From positions 152,507,584 to 152,571,583 of the forward strand of contig NC_134101.1 of the NCBI RefSeq assembly GCF_000715075.1: a DNA stretch of 64,000 bases, read 5' to 3'. Below, in pieces: positions 10,496 to 22,533 of this stretch. The notes beneath the pieces were generated by a model. It was given only the letters and a program-made list of their open reading frames with translations. It was not told where the DNA came from and did no database searches. Positions within the stretch are counted from its first letter, which is position 1, and every line of letters starts with the position of its first letter. The stretch is from Nicotiana tabacum (taxonomy: Eukaryota > Streptophyta > Magnoliopsida > Solanales > Solanaceae). Both the position numbers and the translations under genes were made by a program.

Positions 10496-11298
10496 ATTCG
10501 CGAAGGCATATCACCCCCAGCCTCTGCGTCCGCAAGCCAAGTGCCACGTTCGCTATTATTTCCCCTCCCCCAGGTCCCATGATTTGCATCCGTGGTAGAT
10601 AGGTCGCGTTCGCGAAGGGTGAAGCCCCCGCTGCTCTATGTTCGCGACGAACAATTTTGCCCTGCCCCATTTTTACCTTTGCGTTCGCGATACTACCTAC
10701 GAACGCGAAGAAGGGCATATCAGAACAACTGCTGCAGAAAAGTACCAGATTTTTTTAAGTCTAAAACATCTCGTAGCCTATCCGAATCTCACCCGAGCCC
10801 TCGGGGTTCCAAACCAAACATGCACACAAGTCTTAAAACATCATACGAACTTGCTCGCGCGATCAAATCGCTGAAATAACACCTAAAACTATGAATTTTG
10901 CACCAAGAATACGGATCGGGTATCAGCAAGATCAATTATTAACCAAATTCTTAAAACCTTTATAATTCCAGTTTTACAGTTTTATCAAAAATTCATTTCT
11001 CGGGCTAGGGACCTAAGAATTCGATTCCAGGCATATGTCCAGATTCCATATTTTACTTTGGACCCATCGGGACTGTCAAATTACGAGTCCGGATCCGTTT
11101 ACTCAAAACGTTGTCCGAAGTCAACCAAATCAACTTTTTAGGCCAAACATTGTTATTTCATAAATTTTTCACATAAAGGCTTTCCGGAATCACGCCCGGA
11201 CTACACACGCAAATCGAAAAGAGATAAGAGGAGATTTTTAAGGTCTCGAAATACGAAATCGAGTTCTAAAACATAAGATGATCTTTTGGGTCATTACA
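10496..11298 (-). mobile_element. Chromovirus LTR fragment fused to element A
   Basis: Starts on the minus strand TGTAATGACCCAAAAGATCA at 11298 and runs left to about 10496, where it joins gag coding sequence directly. It holds the 5' part of an LTR, with palindromic TTCGCGAA-type units at 10496-10710. The 3' part of the LTR, primer-binding site, leader and gag start are all deleted. It differs from the left LTR (5855-6843) in palindrome unit and at many positions, so a fusion of two different elements is possible. Confidence 0.75.
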
Positions 11299-12333
11299 CT
11301 GCATGTCCATGACTATTGTCTTATTGAGAATCACTTAAAATTGTTCGAATGCAAACTATATATGTCACACATCTTGATTCTCAAACCTGGAATGTTAATT
11401 GAATAAAATATATAGATTTAGGTTTTAAATTAATTTAAAGTATATTTTCTCACAATAACTCTATCCCATCTTTCTATATTATTTCTCTTACAATAAAAAT
11501 TTTATACAATTCTTTTACTTGTAATGAAACTTTTAATTTTTTATTAAAATTATTTACATAAGAATTTAAATTATATTTCTAATTTATTTCTTGAAATTAT
11601 GTCAATTGTCTATGATTTTGGTTTTAATTTTATCTATATATGTATGGATTCTCAAATACATGTATCTTATTCATATAGTATGACTTTTCTCATTATTAAA
11701 AGATTTTCTCTTTTCAAGAATCAAATAAGTATTATCCCTCTGTATATTTCTACACTGAAATTATTTATTTACATATTTTTTTCTTTTTTTCGTTTTAATT
11801 CTCTGTTCATGTTATTATGTTAACCATAACTTAGAATAATTCATATCCTTGTTCACTACTCGTATTATAATATATTATAGATGAATTTGACTTTTCTTTT
11901 AATTGTAATAACTTTTTTATTTATTTTTATTCTCTTTTTCTACTACTCATACTAATATTTAAAGTTATTAATAATATTATTCATTATTATTTATTTATTA
12001 TTTTTATTTATTAACTTTTTTACAATTATAAATTCTCTCATTCTATTTCTACTACCTCTTTGTATATTAATTTATCTACTACCAAATCTTATAGAGTCAT
12101 TTTATTTTATGTTTAATCCAATAATAGAAAAAATTAGAAGAGCATCTTACTCATATTTTCTTATACTTCACCAAAATTTTAAGGTGTTGTTTTTATATTT
12201 GGAGTTTTCTTTTTCTATTGAAAAGCTTGGATAAGATTTGATTTGTTTGTTTTTCAATTTAAAATCTTGAAAAAGAATTGAATCAATTTATTTAAGAAAC
12301 AATAGACTGAAAATACATAAATTATTCTAATTT
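11299..12333. other. AT-rich DNA, no gene seen
   Basis: Very AT-rich sequence with no coding support. Short open frames, such as the one at 11599-11823, are rich in Ile, Phe and Leu, as expected from AT bias. No LTR, primer-binding site or transposase signature was found. It is either host intergenic DNA or unrecognised old repeat. Confidence 0.5.
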
Positions 12334-12426
12334 TTCTTCTTCTCTTCTTCTTCTTCTTCTTCTTCTTCTTCTTCTTCTTCTTCTTCTTCTTCTTCTTCTT
12401 CTTCTTCTTCTTCATCATCATCATCA
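12334..12426. repeat. (TTC)n microsatellite with (ATC)n tail
   Basis: About 80 bases of nearly uninterrupted TTC repeats with one early CTC break, passing into five ATC/TCA repeats at 12412-12426. An almost pure run of this length is likely to be length-polymorphic. Confidence 0.95.
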
Positions 12427-13343
12427 ATAGTATGTACTAGTAATACCTCCATCTATATTTTTATAATTAGTTAAAATTGGGATGTTGCTTTTAATATTTA
12501 AATTTTATTTTATTTTAATTTATTATTTAAGATAGGGCAATAGGCTATATTCTTAGAAAAAAATGTTCATATTCTTTCTGTTCAGATTCAAAGAATCTTA
12601 TTTTCTATCTTTCCATTTAAATTCAAAAAAAAAAAAAAAAAATCTTACCTTTCAATTTTAGTTAAATGTTATTATAAATATTATTCTAAATTGCTTAGTT
12701 ACTTTACAGTAACTTTCCACTTAGCTTAATGATAGTGCAAATTTTATTTCTTTAATATATGTATTGATTATTTATTATTAGGAGTAACGGTAGTATGTGC
12801 TGATAATACCTCCATATATATCTTTATAATTAGTTAAGATTGTTGTATTATTTTTACCGTTAAATTTAATTTTGTTTTAATTTACTAGTTGAGATAAGGC
12901 AGTGGGTTATATCCTTAGCCATGACTTTATAGTAGCTTGCCACTTCGCTTGACCATAATGCAAACGTTATTACTTTAATAAATATATTGATATATTATTA
13001 TTATTATTATGTTTTAAGAAGAGATAGCGATAAGAAGGCATAAAAAATATATGTACGGTTCTTTTGTTTATGCTTTGGTGTTTCCTTATTTCCAGTACCT
13101 TGTAATTTATTAATCATAAAAAAATTAGCAATTATCTTTATGTAAAGGGATTTTCTATAGAAGAGTCGATAAAAATGGGATGAGCGAATGTTTGTTTCCC
13201 GAAAAATCTGTGTAGTACAACATATATTTTAATTTTGATTTAATAAGATTGTCAAGTTGCTTTTTAATAAATTGTCACTTGACTTAACCACAATGCTAAT
13301 TATATATGATAACTTTATTCCTTTAATATATATATAAATTATA
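12427..13343. repeat. Degenerate AT-rich tandem duplication
   Basis: Two related units start at about 12429 (GTATGTACTAGTAATACCTCC) and 12791 (GTATGTGCTGATAATACCTCC). Both pass through TTTATAATTAGTTAA, an AGATARGGCA-type block and a CCACTT..CTTRA block. A weaker third copy of the end block lies near 13290, beside the insertion site of element B. Unit 1 is longer by about 140 bases (12556-12697), including an 18-A run near 12628. Its origin is unknown. Confidence 0.6.
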
Positions 13344-14558
13344 AGTCACGACCCCAAATATCCCGATCGTGATGGCGCATATCACAACACTAGGCCAGGC
13401 GAAACAACACGAACAATATAAAAGACTTTTGTAAATTCATCTTCTAATCTCTTAAATTTTCATGTTTAATCAACTGAAATTCGCCATAGATACGAGTATT
13501 AAGTTCAAAAATCTTACCTCGACAAGAATCCCCTTGATTCCCTCTTCAAAACTCTCCAAAAGCTCCAATCCCGACTTCAAAAATGGTGGAATGGGCTAAA
13601 TTTTGCGAAGGGAAACTTATATACTTTCTGCTCAACGATTTCCGCATCTGTGAAAAACATTTTGCACCTGCGGGCAACTTCTGCGCCCCAAAAATCCGCA
13701 CCTGCAGAATCCACTTATCTCCCCAGACACCGCACCTGCGACCAGGTCTCGCACCTGCAGTTTGGCAGATGCGGTCAAGATCTTCGCATCTGCGACCAAC
13801 ACCGCTTCTGTGGTTTCTTTTAGCTTTTGCGGCTCGCATCTGCGATCCCAATATGCAGGAGCAGTTATGACAGAATCAGTAGCTTCAGCTGCTCCAATTC
13901 AAGTCCAAACTTTCCGACAACCTTCTGAATTCATCCCGAGGCCCCTGGGTCCTCAACCAAAAATACGAAAGTCACATATCATCATTCAAACTCATACCAA
14001 CCCTCAGAATACTCAAAAAAACATCGGAACACCAAATCACCCTCGGATTCAAGCCTAAGGATTTCAAAACTTTCGAATTCCGCAATGGATTAAAAAACCT
14101 ATCAAACCTCATCTGAATGACCTGAAATTTTGCACACACGTCACAAATGACACAGCGTACCTACTTCAATTTTCGAAATTTCATTCCAACCCCGATATCA
14201 AGATTTCCACTGCCGACCGAAAATCGCCAAATTTCCAATTTCGCCAATTCAAGCATAAATCTACCACGGACCTCCAAATTACATTCCAAACATGCTCATA
14301 AGTCCAAAATCACCTAACGAAGCTATTCGAACCATCAGAATTCACATGCGAGGACTTCTACACATGAGTCAACATCCGGTTGACTTTTCCAACCTACGCT
14401 TCCAAATAAGAGACTAAGTGTCTCATTTTCACCCCATGACCATTTCGAACAAAGAACAACCAACGCGATATGGTGAAATATAACTGAAAAATACATAAAG
14501 AAGTTGAAATGGGGAAAACGGGACTGTAGCTCATGAAATGACTGGTCGGGTCGTTACA
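13344..14558 (-). mobile_element. Chromovirus B, 3' LTR
   Basis: Left LTR of a minus-strand element. The plus-strand edges are AGTCACGACCCC (first base mutated from T) and GGGTCGTTACA. A target duplication TTATA at 13339-13343 matches TTATA at 23859-23863. The length is 1,215 bp against 1,126 bp for the partner. By eye the first 215 bases differ from the partner at about 8 percent, so this is an older insertion than D. The region 13640-13870 carries the GCAYCTGCG-type palindromic array. Confidence 0.9.
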
Positions 14559-16059
14559 TCCTCCCCCTCTTAAACAAACATTCACCCTCGAACGAGTCAA
14601 GAAACATACTTGAAGCCTAAATTAGGTGAGGATATCTACTTCGCATCTCCCAGTCAGTCTCCCAGGTAGCCTCCTACACGGGCTGACCTCTCCACTGCAC
14701 TTTTACCGAAGCTATATCTTTTGATCTCAACTTTCAAACTTGGCACTCCAAAATAGCCATTGGCTCCATATCAGAAGTCAAATCACCGTCTAACTGAACC
14801 GTACTGAAATCCAAAACATGAGACAGATCGCCAATATACTTTCGCAGCATAGAAACATGAAATACAGGATGCACATTCGACAATCTAAGTGGCAAAGCTA
14901 GCTTATAAGCCACCTCCCCAATCTTCCGAAGCACCTCAAAAGGCCCAATGAACCGAGGACTCAATTTACCCTTCTTCCCAAATCGCATAACACCCTTCAT
15001 GGGTGAAACCTTCAGTAGAACCTTCTCCCCAACCATGTAAGACACGTCACGAACCTTCCTGTCCGCATAACTCTTTTTCCTTGACTGCTTTGTACGAAGC
15101 CGCTCCTAAATCACTTTCACCTTGTCCAAAGCATCCTCTACCAAGTCTGTACCCAAAAACCTAGCCTCGCCCAACTCAAACCAACCAACTGGAGATCTAC
15201 ACCGCCTCCCATATAAAGCCTCATATGGAGCCATATGAATACTTGCTTGATAACTGTTGTTATATGCAAACTCCGCGAGCGGTAGAAACTGATCCCATGA
15301 ACCCCCAAAATCAATGACACAAGCACGCAACATGTCCTCCAATATCTGAATAGTGTGCTCGGACTGCCCATTCGTTTGAGGGTGAAAAGTTATGCTCATC
15401 TCATCTTGAGTACTCAACTCTCTCTACACGGCCCTGCAAAACTGCAAAGTGAACTGAGTGCCTCTATCTAAAATGATGGAAACTGGAACCTCATGCTAGC
15501 AAACATTCTCTCGAATATAAATCCCAGCTAACCGCTTTTTGAATAGGTAGTACACATGAATGAAGTGTGCGTACTTGGTCAGCCAATCCAAAATCACCCT
15601 AATAGCATCAAACTTCCTCAAAGTCTGTGGGACTCCAACTACGAAATCCATGGTGATCCACTCCCACTTCCACTCTGGAATATCTAACCGCTGAAGCAAG
15701 CCACCCGGTCTCTGATGCTCATATTTCACCTGCTGACAATTGAGACACTGAGCTACATATCCCACAATATCCTTCTTCATTCTCCTCCACCAATAGTGTT
15801 GTCTCAAATGTTGATACATCTTTGCGGTACAAGTATGGATGGAATACCGCGAGCTATGGGCTTCCTCTAGAATCAACTCCCGAAGCCTATCTACATTGGG
15901 CACACATATCCGGCCTTGCATCCTCAATACCCCATCAACACCAACAGTCACATCTCTAGCATCGTCGTGCTGAACTCTATCCTTGAGGACAAGCAAATAA
16001 GGATCATCATACTAGCTCTCTGTGATGCGATCAAAAAAGGAAGACCGGGAAACCACACA
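14556..16059 (-). pseudogene. Chromovirus B integrase with chromodomain-like tail
   Basis: Minus-strand order: zinc-binding region ending CLNCQQVKYEH (15747-15720 region), core motif TMDFVVG, then a block of stops around the second Asp near 15480, then FHPQTNGQSEHT, the [13 protein letters not shown] block, [38 protein letters not shown] and the [12 protein letters not shown] linker. The chromodomain-like tail begins AILECQV, then a stop, then KLRSKDIASVKVQWRG. At least four in-frame stops or shifts are present. SDRG of the catalytic core reads LDRG, one of several substitutions. Confidence 0.85.
14559..14574 (-). other. Polypurine tract of chromovirus B
   Basis: Minus-strand TTTAAGAGGGGGAGGA directly precedes the LTR start TGTAACGACC. 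Here the polyprotein frame runs through the tract, and its stop is the TAA made by the first bases of the LTR. Confidence 0.7.
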
Positions 16060-16511
16060 AGTTAATACCTGACTAGGATCCAAAATATCCAACCTCACGA
16101 ACTGATTGGCCAAGGACTGAACATCAACTACAAGAGCTCTCTCCCCAACAGGAATTTATGCCAAGCGTCCCATACTCACCGCCTTTCTATTCAAGGCATC
16201 GACCACTATATTAGTCTTCCCCAGATGGTACAAGATAGTGATATCATAATTCTTTAGCAGCTTCAACCATCTCCGCTGCCTTAAATTGAGATCCTTCTCC
16301 TTGAACAAATGCTGGAGGCTACGATGATTGGTAAACAACTCACAAGACACACCATAGAGATAATGTCTCCAAATCTTCAACGCGTGAACAATGGAATCTA
16401 ACTCCAAATCATGAATAGGGTAGTTCTTCTCATGGTTCTTCAACTGACAAGAAGCATAACCAATCACTCTACCCTCCTGCATCAACACACACCAATTACC
16501 AACTCTCGAAG
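16060..16511 (-). pseudogene. Chromovirus B RNaseH, distal part
   Basis: Continues the RNaseH domain that is interrupted by solo LTR H. It has [32 protein letters not shown], an FTNHRS box (FTDHKS in relatives, Asp to Asn) and the ALNRKA end (ADALSRK in relatives). The RNaseH start, YCDAS, lies on the other side of the insertion at 19504-19560. The host sequence is continuous across the insertion apart from the CGAAG duplication. Confidence 0.85.
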
Positions 16512-17235
16512 TCTCACGACCCGGATTTCCTGCCGTCAGGATCATGATGGCACCCACTAGTGAAAGCTAGGCAAGCCAACTATTCCAATTAATTTACCCT
16601 TTTCATTTTTAATCTCTTAAAAATTGCAAGCTAACATATCATAAACAGCGGAAATAATAATGTGGAAGAATGAAATTTAATAATTAAGCTAATACCAATA
16701 TGCATCCATAATAATAAACCACCCAGAACTGGTGTCACAATCTCACTAACTATCTAAGAAAAACTACAAATAGGGTTTGAACAAAGAAAATACATGTTAG
16801 TCTCTGAAATAGAAAAGAAAAGAAAAGAAACAAGAAATGAAGGGGACGCCAAGGCCTGCGGACGCCTATAGGACTACCTCCGGTCTTTGATGGACTAAAG
16901 GCAGCAACCCCTATCTAAGGTCCGTATGCTCCAATACCGAGATCTGCACAAAAGAGTGTAGAGTGTAGTATCAGTACAACCGACCCCATGTATTGAGTAA
17001 GTGTTGAGCCTAACCTCGGCAAAGTAGTGACGAGGCTAGGACACAACAAACAACATAAACTACAGCAATATAGTTTCTAGCAGAATAATAGTAATAGAAG
17101 CAATTTAAAAGTAACGGGGGAAAGGTAACATGCTATGGGGGAAATACCAACACAAAGAATCACAGTAATAATAGAATAAAATAATTAAGACACTTGAACC
17201 GATACCAACAAGAATTCATAACAAACAGGCAATAA

Positions 17236-17520
17236 GTGCACGACATCACCCTTCGTACTATTACACTCAATCCTCACTAATGCAATCAAATAATGAAAAT
17301 GTGCACGACATCACCCTTCGTGCTTTATCTCCCTTCCTCACCATATAAATTAGAAATGTGTACGGCATCACCCTTCGTGCTCTATCTCTCTTCCTCACCA
17401 TATACATCAATATCAATGAAAATGTACATGGCATCACCCTTCGTGCTTTAACATTCTTTCCTCACCAAATGCATAAGTATGAATGTGCACGACATCACCC
17501 TTCGTGCTTTATATCTCTTT
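17236..17520 (-). repeat. Tandem hairpin-unit array in solo LTR H
   Basis: Five units of 58-65 bp. Each begins GTGCACGACATCACCC or a close variant, followed by TTCGTGC (17236, 17301, 17359, 17425 and 17485). The core GCACGA...TCGTGC is an inverted repeat with 6-base arms. The same array occurs in both LTRs of element C. Confidence 0.9.
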
Positions 17521-17542
17521 CCTCACCCAAACAATAGTAACA

Positions 17543-17645
17543 ACAACATCCCAGCAAGAGAATCAACAATAATAATAAATACATCCCGGCAAGGGAAGCA
17601 ACAATAAGAATTAAATACGTCCTGACAAGGGAATCATCTATAACC
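17543..17645 (-). repeat. 36-bp tandem repeat in solo LTR H
   Basis: Three units of about 36 bp starting ACATCCCAGCAAGAGAATCA, ACATCCCGGCAAGGGAAGCA and ACGTCCTGACAAGGGAATCA. The right LTR of element C has two units of the same repeat near 53505-53565; the left LTR has only one degenerate trace near 41960. Confidence 0.85.
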
Positions 17646-18454
17646 AAACTTGTACCAATAATTAACTTCACAAATGAACCTCCCTGGAGCCAATGCTCAA
17701 CAATAAACAAATACCAAAAAAATAATCATAAGTCTTGCTCAACATGGATAATCAACAACTTAGGCATTTGTACCACTTATTCACAATTTACGACTCACGG
17801 GCATGCTTCACACCAGCGTATAGATACTCGTCACCACACTTATACGTTGTACATTACACTAGCATATATCAAATAAGGCACAATAGTTATTACCTCAAGC
17901 TAAGGTTAGACCAAACACTTACCTCGACCTTCCACGGCCAAACTCAAGCCTCAAACATCGCTTTCCCTTTAGAATTCACCTCTAATTTACTTGTATCTAA
18001 CCCAAATTAATTTAACAATATCAATTAATGGTAAAGAATTCGAATCCAATGCTTAATTATAGGTTTTCTATCATTTTCCCCAAAAAGTCAAAAATCGACC
18101 ACGTGCCCGCTTAGTCAAAACTCGAGGTTCAGACCAAAACCCGATCACCCATTCACCCACAAGCCCGAATATGCAATTAGTTTCAAAATCTGACCCCAAA
18201 ATGAGGTCTAAATTCCAATTATTTAAAAAGCCCTAACTCTACCCAAATTCCTAATTTCTACCATTAAAAACCTTAGATTTTTGGATGAATATTGATGAAA
18301 TGCAAAGGGAAATTGAAAGAAAAAGGTTTAGAATCATATACCAATACTTTGGGGAAGAACTTGCTTCTTGAAAATCACCTCAATGCTCTCTAGTTTTGAA
18401 AATATGAAAATGTGGGTTGATTCCTGATTTTTCTACTATTTTAAGAAGACTGGA

Positions 18455-18790
18455 CAGGCCTTCTTCGCGTTCGCGAAGGGCCTGCCGGGTTCGCGAAGGG
18501 CCGCCTACCTCAGGCTTATGCGATCGAGAATTCTTCCATGCATTCGCGAAGGGTAAGCCCCCCTGACCTTCGCGTTCACGGGCCAAGGTACGCGTTCGCG
18601 TAGAAGAAATGATGAATCCTCGGCCCACCCCTATTTACTATACGTGTTCGCTTGCCACAGGTCGTGTTCCTGTAGAGCAGCCCCCCCTGTGTTCTGCGTT
18701 CACAATCCAAGTTACGCGTTCGCGTAGAAAAATCCATCCCCAACCCAGTTTCCCTTTCGCGATCGGGAAGCATGGTGCATCAGACACCAG
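18455..18790 (-). repeat. TTCGCGAA palindrome array in LTR H
   Basis: A GC-rich stretch with repeated GTTCGCGAAGGG, CGTTCGCGTAG and related forms, set in an otherwise AT-rich LTR. Its CpG-rich sequence creates long chance open frames on both strands. It is equivalent in position to the arrays in LTRs A, B, C, E and G. Confidence 0.85.
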
Positions 18791-19503
18791 ATACATCAAA
18801 ACCTACAACTTTTCTAAGTGAAAAAACATCTTGTGTCCTATCCGAAACTCAACCGAGCCCTCAGGTCTCCAAACCAAACATACACGCAACCCTAAAAACA
18901 TCATACGGACTTACTCGTGCGATCAAATTGCCAAAATAATGCCTTGAACTACGAGTTTGGCATCAAAATCAAAGAAAAATCTCAATAACTCTTAAGTTCA
19001 AATTTTCACAACTAAGGGTCCGATTCACGTCATATGAGGTCCGTTTCTTACCAAATTTTACAGGCTCAACTTAAATACCATATATGACCTGTACTAGGCT
19101 CCGAAACCAAAATACGGGCATGATACTATCAAATTCAAATATTTTTAAATTTTCAAAAACTCTTATAATTTCAGTTAAACAATTTTCTTCAAAAGTTCAT
19201 TTCTTGGGCTTGGGACCTCGGAATTCATTTCTGGGCATACGCCCAAGTCCCATGTTTTCGTACGGACCCTCCAAAATCGTCAAATCACGGGTCCGGGTGC
19301 ATTTACCCAAAATGTTGACCGAAGTCAACTTAAATTCAATTTTAAAGGTAAAATTAGCACTTTTGTCAAATTTTCACATAAAAGAGTTTCGGATATGCGC
19401 CTGGACCGCACACGCAAATTGAGGTGAGATAAAAGGAGCTTTTTAAGGCCTAGGAACACAGAATTGACTTGTAAATCAAGTGATGACCTTTTGGGTCATC
19501 ACC

Positions 19504-20237
19504 CGAAGCATCACAATACATTGTATATGAACCTAAAGCTGATGACAAAACTAATACTGGAGTTGTAGTGAAGACAGTCTTGAGCTTCATAAAGCTCTTC
19601 TCACACTCATCTGACCACCTAAATGGAGCACCCTTTTGGGTCAATTTGGTCAAGGGTGATTCAATAGATGAAAATCCCTGAACGAACCGACGGTAATATC
19701 CTGCCAAACCAAGAAAACTGCGAATCTCTATGGCTGAGGATGCTTGGGCCAACTCTGAACCGCCTCTATCTTTTTTGAATCAACCTAAATACCCTTACTG
19801 GACACCACATGCCCCAAGAAAGCCACTGAACTAAGCCAAAACTCACACTTGGAGAACTTTGCATAAAGCTTCTCCTCCCTCAACTGCTGCAACACAACTC
19901 TCAAATGCTCAGCGTTCTCCTCCTGACTACGCGAGTACACTAGAATATTATCAATGAATACAGTAACGAACGAGTCAAGATAAGGCTAAAACACTATATT
20001 CATCAAATGCATGAATGCTGCTGGGCATTAGTCAGCCTAAAATAAATCACAAAAGAACTCATAATGACCATATCGGGTCCTGAAAGCCGTCTTAAGAATA
20101 TCTGAGTCCCTGATCTTCAAGTGGTGATACCCTGACCAGAGATCAATCTTGGAGAACACTCTTGCTCCCCGAAGCTGGTCAAATAAATCATCAATTCGAG
20201 GCAAAGGATACTTGTTCTTGATTGTAAATTTGTTCAA
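19504..20237 (-). pseudogene. Chromovirus B reverse transcriptase
   Basis: Minus-strand RT from [15 protein letters not shown], through [12 protein letters not shown] (Arg to Trp against LRSGYHQ of relatives) and [12 protein letters not shown], to a broken palm region and [18 protein letters not shown] of the connection. The catalytic box reads FIDN: the second Asp codon is AAT at 19949-19947, so polymerase activity would be lost even without the frameshifts near 20045 and 19990. The start of RNaseH (YCDAS) follows at the H insertion point. Confidence 0.85.
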
Positions 20238-21010
20238 CTACCTGTAATCAATGTACATCCTCATCGTTCCATCCTTCTTCTCCACAAATAGAATCGGGGC
20301 ATCCCAAGGCAACACACTAGTCCGAATAAACCCCTTATCAAGGAGTTCCTGAAGCTGCTCTTTCAACTCCTTCAACTTCGCTGGTGTCATACAATATGGT
20401 AGAATAGAAATAGGCTGAGTGCCTGGCACCAAATAAATACAAAAGTCAATATCCTTGTCCGGTGGCATGCCCGGCAGGTCTGCAAGAAACACATCGCGAA
20501 AATCCCTCACTACTAAAACAAAATCGATACTAGGAGTCTTTGCACTGACGTCCCTTACAAAGGCTAAGTATGAATGACTACCTTTACCAACCATCCGTTG
20601 GGCCTTCAAAAATGATATCACTCTACTGGGGACAAAATCAGTCAAACCTCGCCAATCAATCTGTGGCACACTCGGCATAGCCAACATCACTGTCCTAGCA
20701 TGACAGTACAATATAGCACAACACAGAGATAGCCACCATGCCTAATATCACATCAAAGTCCACCATACAAAGTAAAAAAGGGTCCACTCGGGTCTCTATA
20801 CTCCCAATAGTTACCACACACGACCGATATACGCGGTCCACAACAATAGTATCGCCCACCGAAGTAGATACATGAATATATGAAACAAGAGACTGACGAG
20901 GCGTATCCAAATAACGAGCAAAATATGATGACACATATGAAAAAGCGGAACAGGATCAAATAATACAGAGGCATCACTGTGGCAACCTGAGACAATACTT
21001 GTAATCACGG
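20238..21010 (-). pseudogene. Chromovirus B protease and pre-RT linker
   Basis: Retropepsin-like region with VSTSVGDTIVVDRVYRS and DFDVILGM (20890-20730), then the linker DLPGMPPDKDIDFCIYL and the RT start [16 protein letters not shown]. The active-site region reads LFDPVP at about 20955: one base is missing in the Gly codon of Asp-Pro-Gly-Ser-Thr, which throws the following TYSYVSSYF block out of frame. A further shift lies near 20700, within DWLS. Confidence 0.8.
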
Positions 21011-22533
21011 CATCTGAAGCAATAACATCTGGTCTAGCTGGGAGTGCATAGAAACGGGCCTAACCAACACCAGATCGACCTCCCCCTCTGAGGAGACCCC
21101 CAGCTGACTGACCCCCACCTCTAGCTTCCTGAGCGGGTGGTGAAGTAACTGGAGCTGAAGTTGAGGGGTGACTCATTTACTGAGATGAACCCCCAACAAA
21201 ACGAGGACATTGTCTCCTCATATGCCCAAACTCTCTATACTCATAACAATTACCTGGTGTGGGGGATGGGGATTGAAGGAAACCCGTAGCACCGGGATGA
21301 CTAGCAGAAGAACCTGATATAAAAGAGCCCTGAACTGATGGAGTACATGATGAATTCTGGGCTGGAAGGTCACTAAGTGATGAATCGACCTTATTTGAAC
21401 TGTGAGAACCATGGTTCGATGATGCACCACGATGAACTGGGCGAGGTGACTAAGCATGTTTGAATGGACGACCTCTGCCATGCTAAAACTGGCCTCTCGA
21501 AGGAGCACCATAAAAACTATCAGATCCCCGAGACCTCTTGGCCTCCATGTGATCTCGCTCTTGGCGGCGAACTGACTCAATATCTCGAGCAATATCAACA
21601 ACCTGCTCAAAAGTAGCACTTGACACCTTCTCTATGGTCATGAGAATCCGAAGCTAATATGTGAGGCTATCCACGAACCTCCTGATCCTCTCTCTATCTA
21701 TAGGAACCAACCAAACAACATGACGAGCTAGCTCTAAAAATCTCATCTCATACTGCGTCACAGTCATATCATCCTGACGCAACTGCTCAAACTACCTGCA
21801 CAACTCCTCTCTAAGAGACTGTGGCACACACTTCTCCAAAAAGAGAGTGAAAAACTGCTGCCAAGTAAGGGGTGCTGCATCAACAGGCCTACGCCTCTCA
21901 TAAGCCTCCCACCAAGTAAAGTCTGCTCCTGAAAACAGGAAAGTAGTGAACGAGACCCACTGGTCTCCAAAATACCCGCGGTCCGAAGCATCCTTTGACA
22001 CATGTCCAAGAAAACCCGCGCTTCCTTGCCTTTTGCACAATTGAAAGTCGGAGGCTGAAGTTTATCAAACCTCTCCAATCGACATTGCTCGTCGTCAGGC
22101 ATAACTGGTACCACATAATCCTGAGCGGGTGCAACCGGCTGGGCTGGAGGTGCCTCTGGTGTCTGAAGTTCCTGCACAACTTGCTAAGGTGTGCGAGCGA
22201 CGAAGGTCTGGGTGCCTCTCCCGGCTTGAGAAGTAGTTGTGGCCCTAGTAACTGAGATCGCCCAGCCAGGCTAGTGCACACTGATAGAATCTGGGCTAGG
22301 GCCTCATGAAGGCCTGGAATAACAATTGGCACAGCCAGTGCCTGAGCTGACCTGCTGGAGCATTCGCAACTAGGACCTGATTATGAACTGGGGTAGCTAG
22401 TGGATCTGCAGGTGCTGCCCTAGCTGCTTTGGGCTACACCCTTGACCCTACTACGGCCTCGACCGCGACCTCGGCCTCTAGTGGCCCCAACTGGTGGTCG
22501 TCCGTCTTGACCAGTAGCACATGTCCTCAGCAT
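21011..22533 (-). pseudogene. Chromovirus B gag
   Basis: The start at 22533 (MLRTCATGQDGRPP, followed by an Arg/Gly-rich stretch) matches the basic N-terminus of gag in element G. A retrotrans_gag-type domain follows with DKLQPPTFNCAKGKEARVFLDM, FLFSGADFTWWEAYERR and TWQQFFTLFLEKCVPQSLRE (22075-21790), split over overlapping frames by small shifts. The zinc-knuckle region near 21240 (plus-strand CATATGCCCAAACTCTCTAT) has lost the regular CCHC spacing. Several stops lie between 21760 and 21620. Confidence 0.75.

Larger units (their letters stand above)
16512..19503 (-). mobile_element. Solo LTR H (chromovirus) inside element B
   Basis: A 2,992-bp LTR with mutated edges TCTCACGACCC and GGGTCATCACC. 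It is flanked by CGAAG at 16507-16511 and 19504-19508. No internal region, polypurine tract or primer-binding site is present, so it is a solo LTR left by LTR-LTR recombination. It is oriented minus because the block GATCATGATGGCACCCACTAG near its left edge is the reverse complement of the LTR 3' end block. It is related to the LTRs of element C, sharing the GCACGACATCACCCTTCGTGC array and the TTCGCGAA cassette. Confidence 0.92.

Noticed and set aside
11599..11823. 74-codon Phe/Ile-rich membrane-like frame
   Set aside because: AT-rich DNA encodes such residues by chance. No start context, neighbours or homologues could be argued.
17236..17520. CRISPR-like regular repeats
   Set aside because: Units are tandem, with short degenerate spacers, inside a plant LTR. 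There are no unique spacers and no cas genes.
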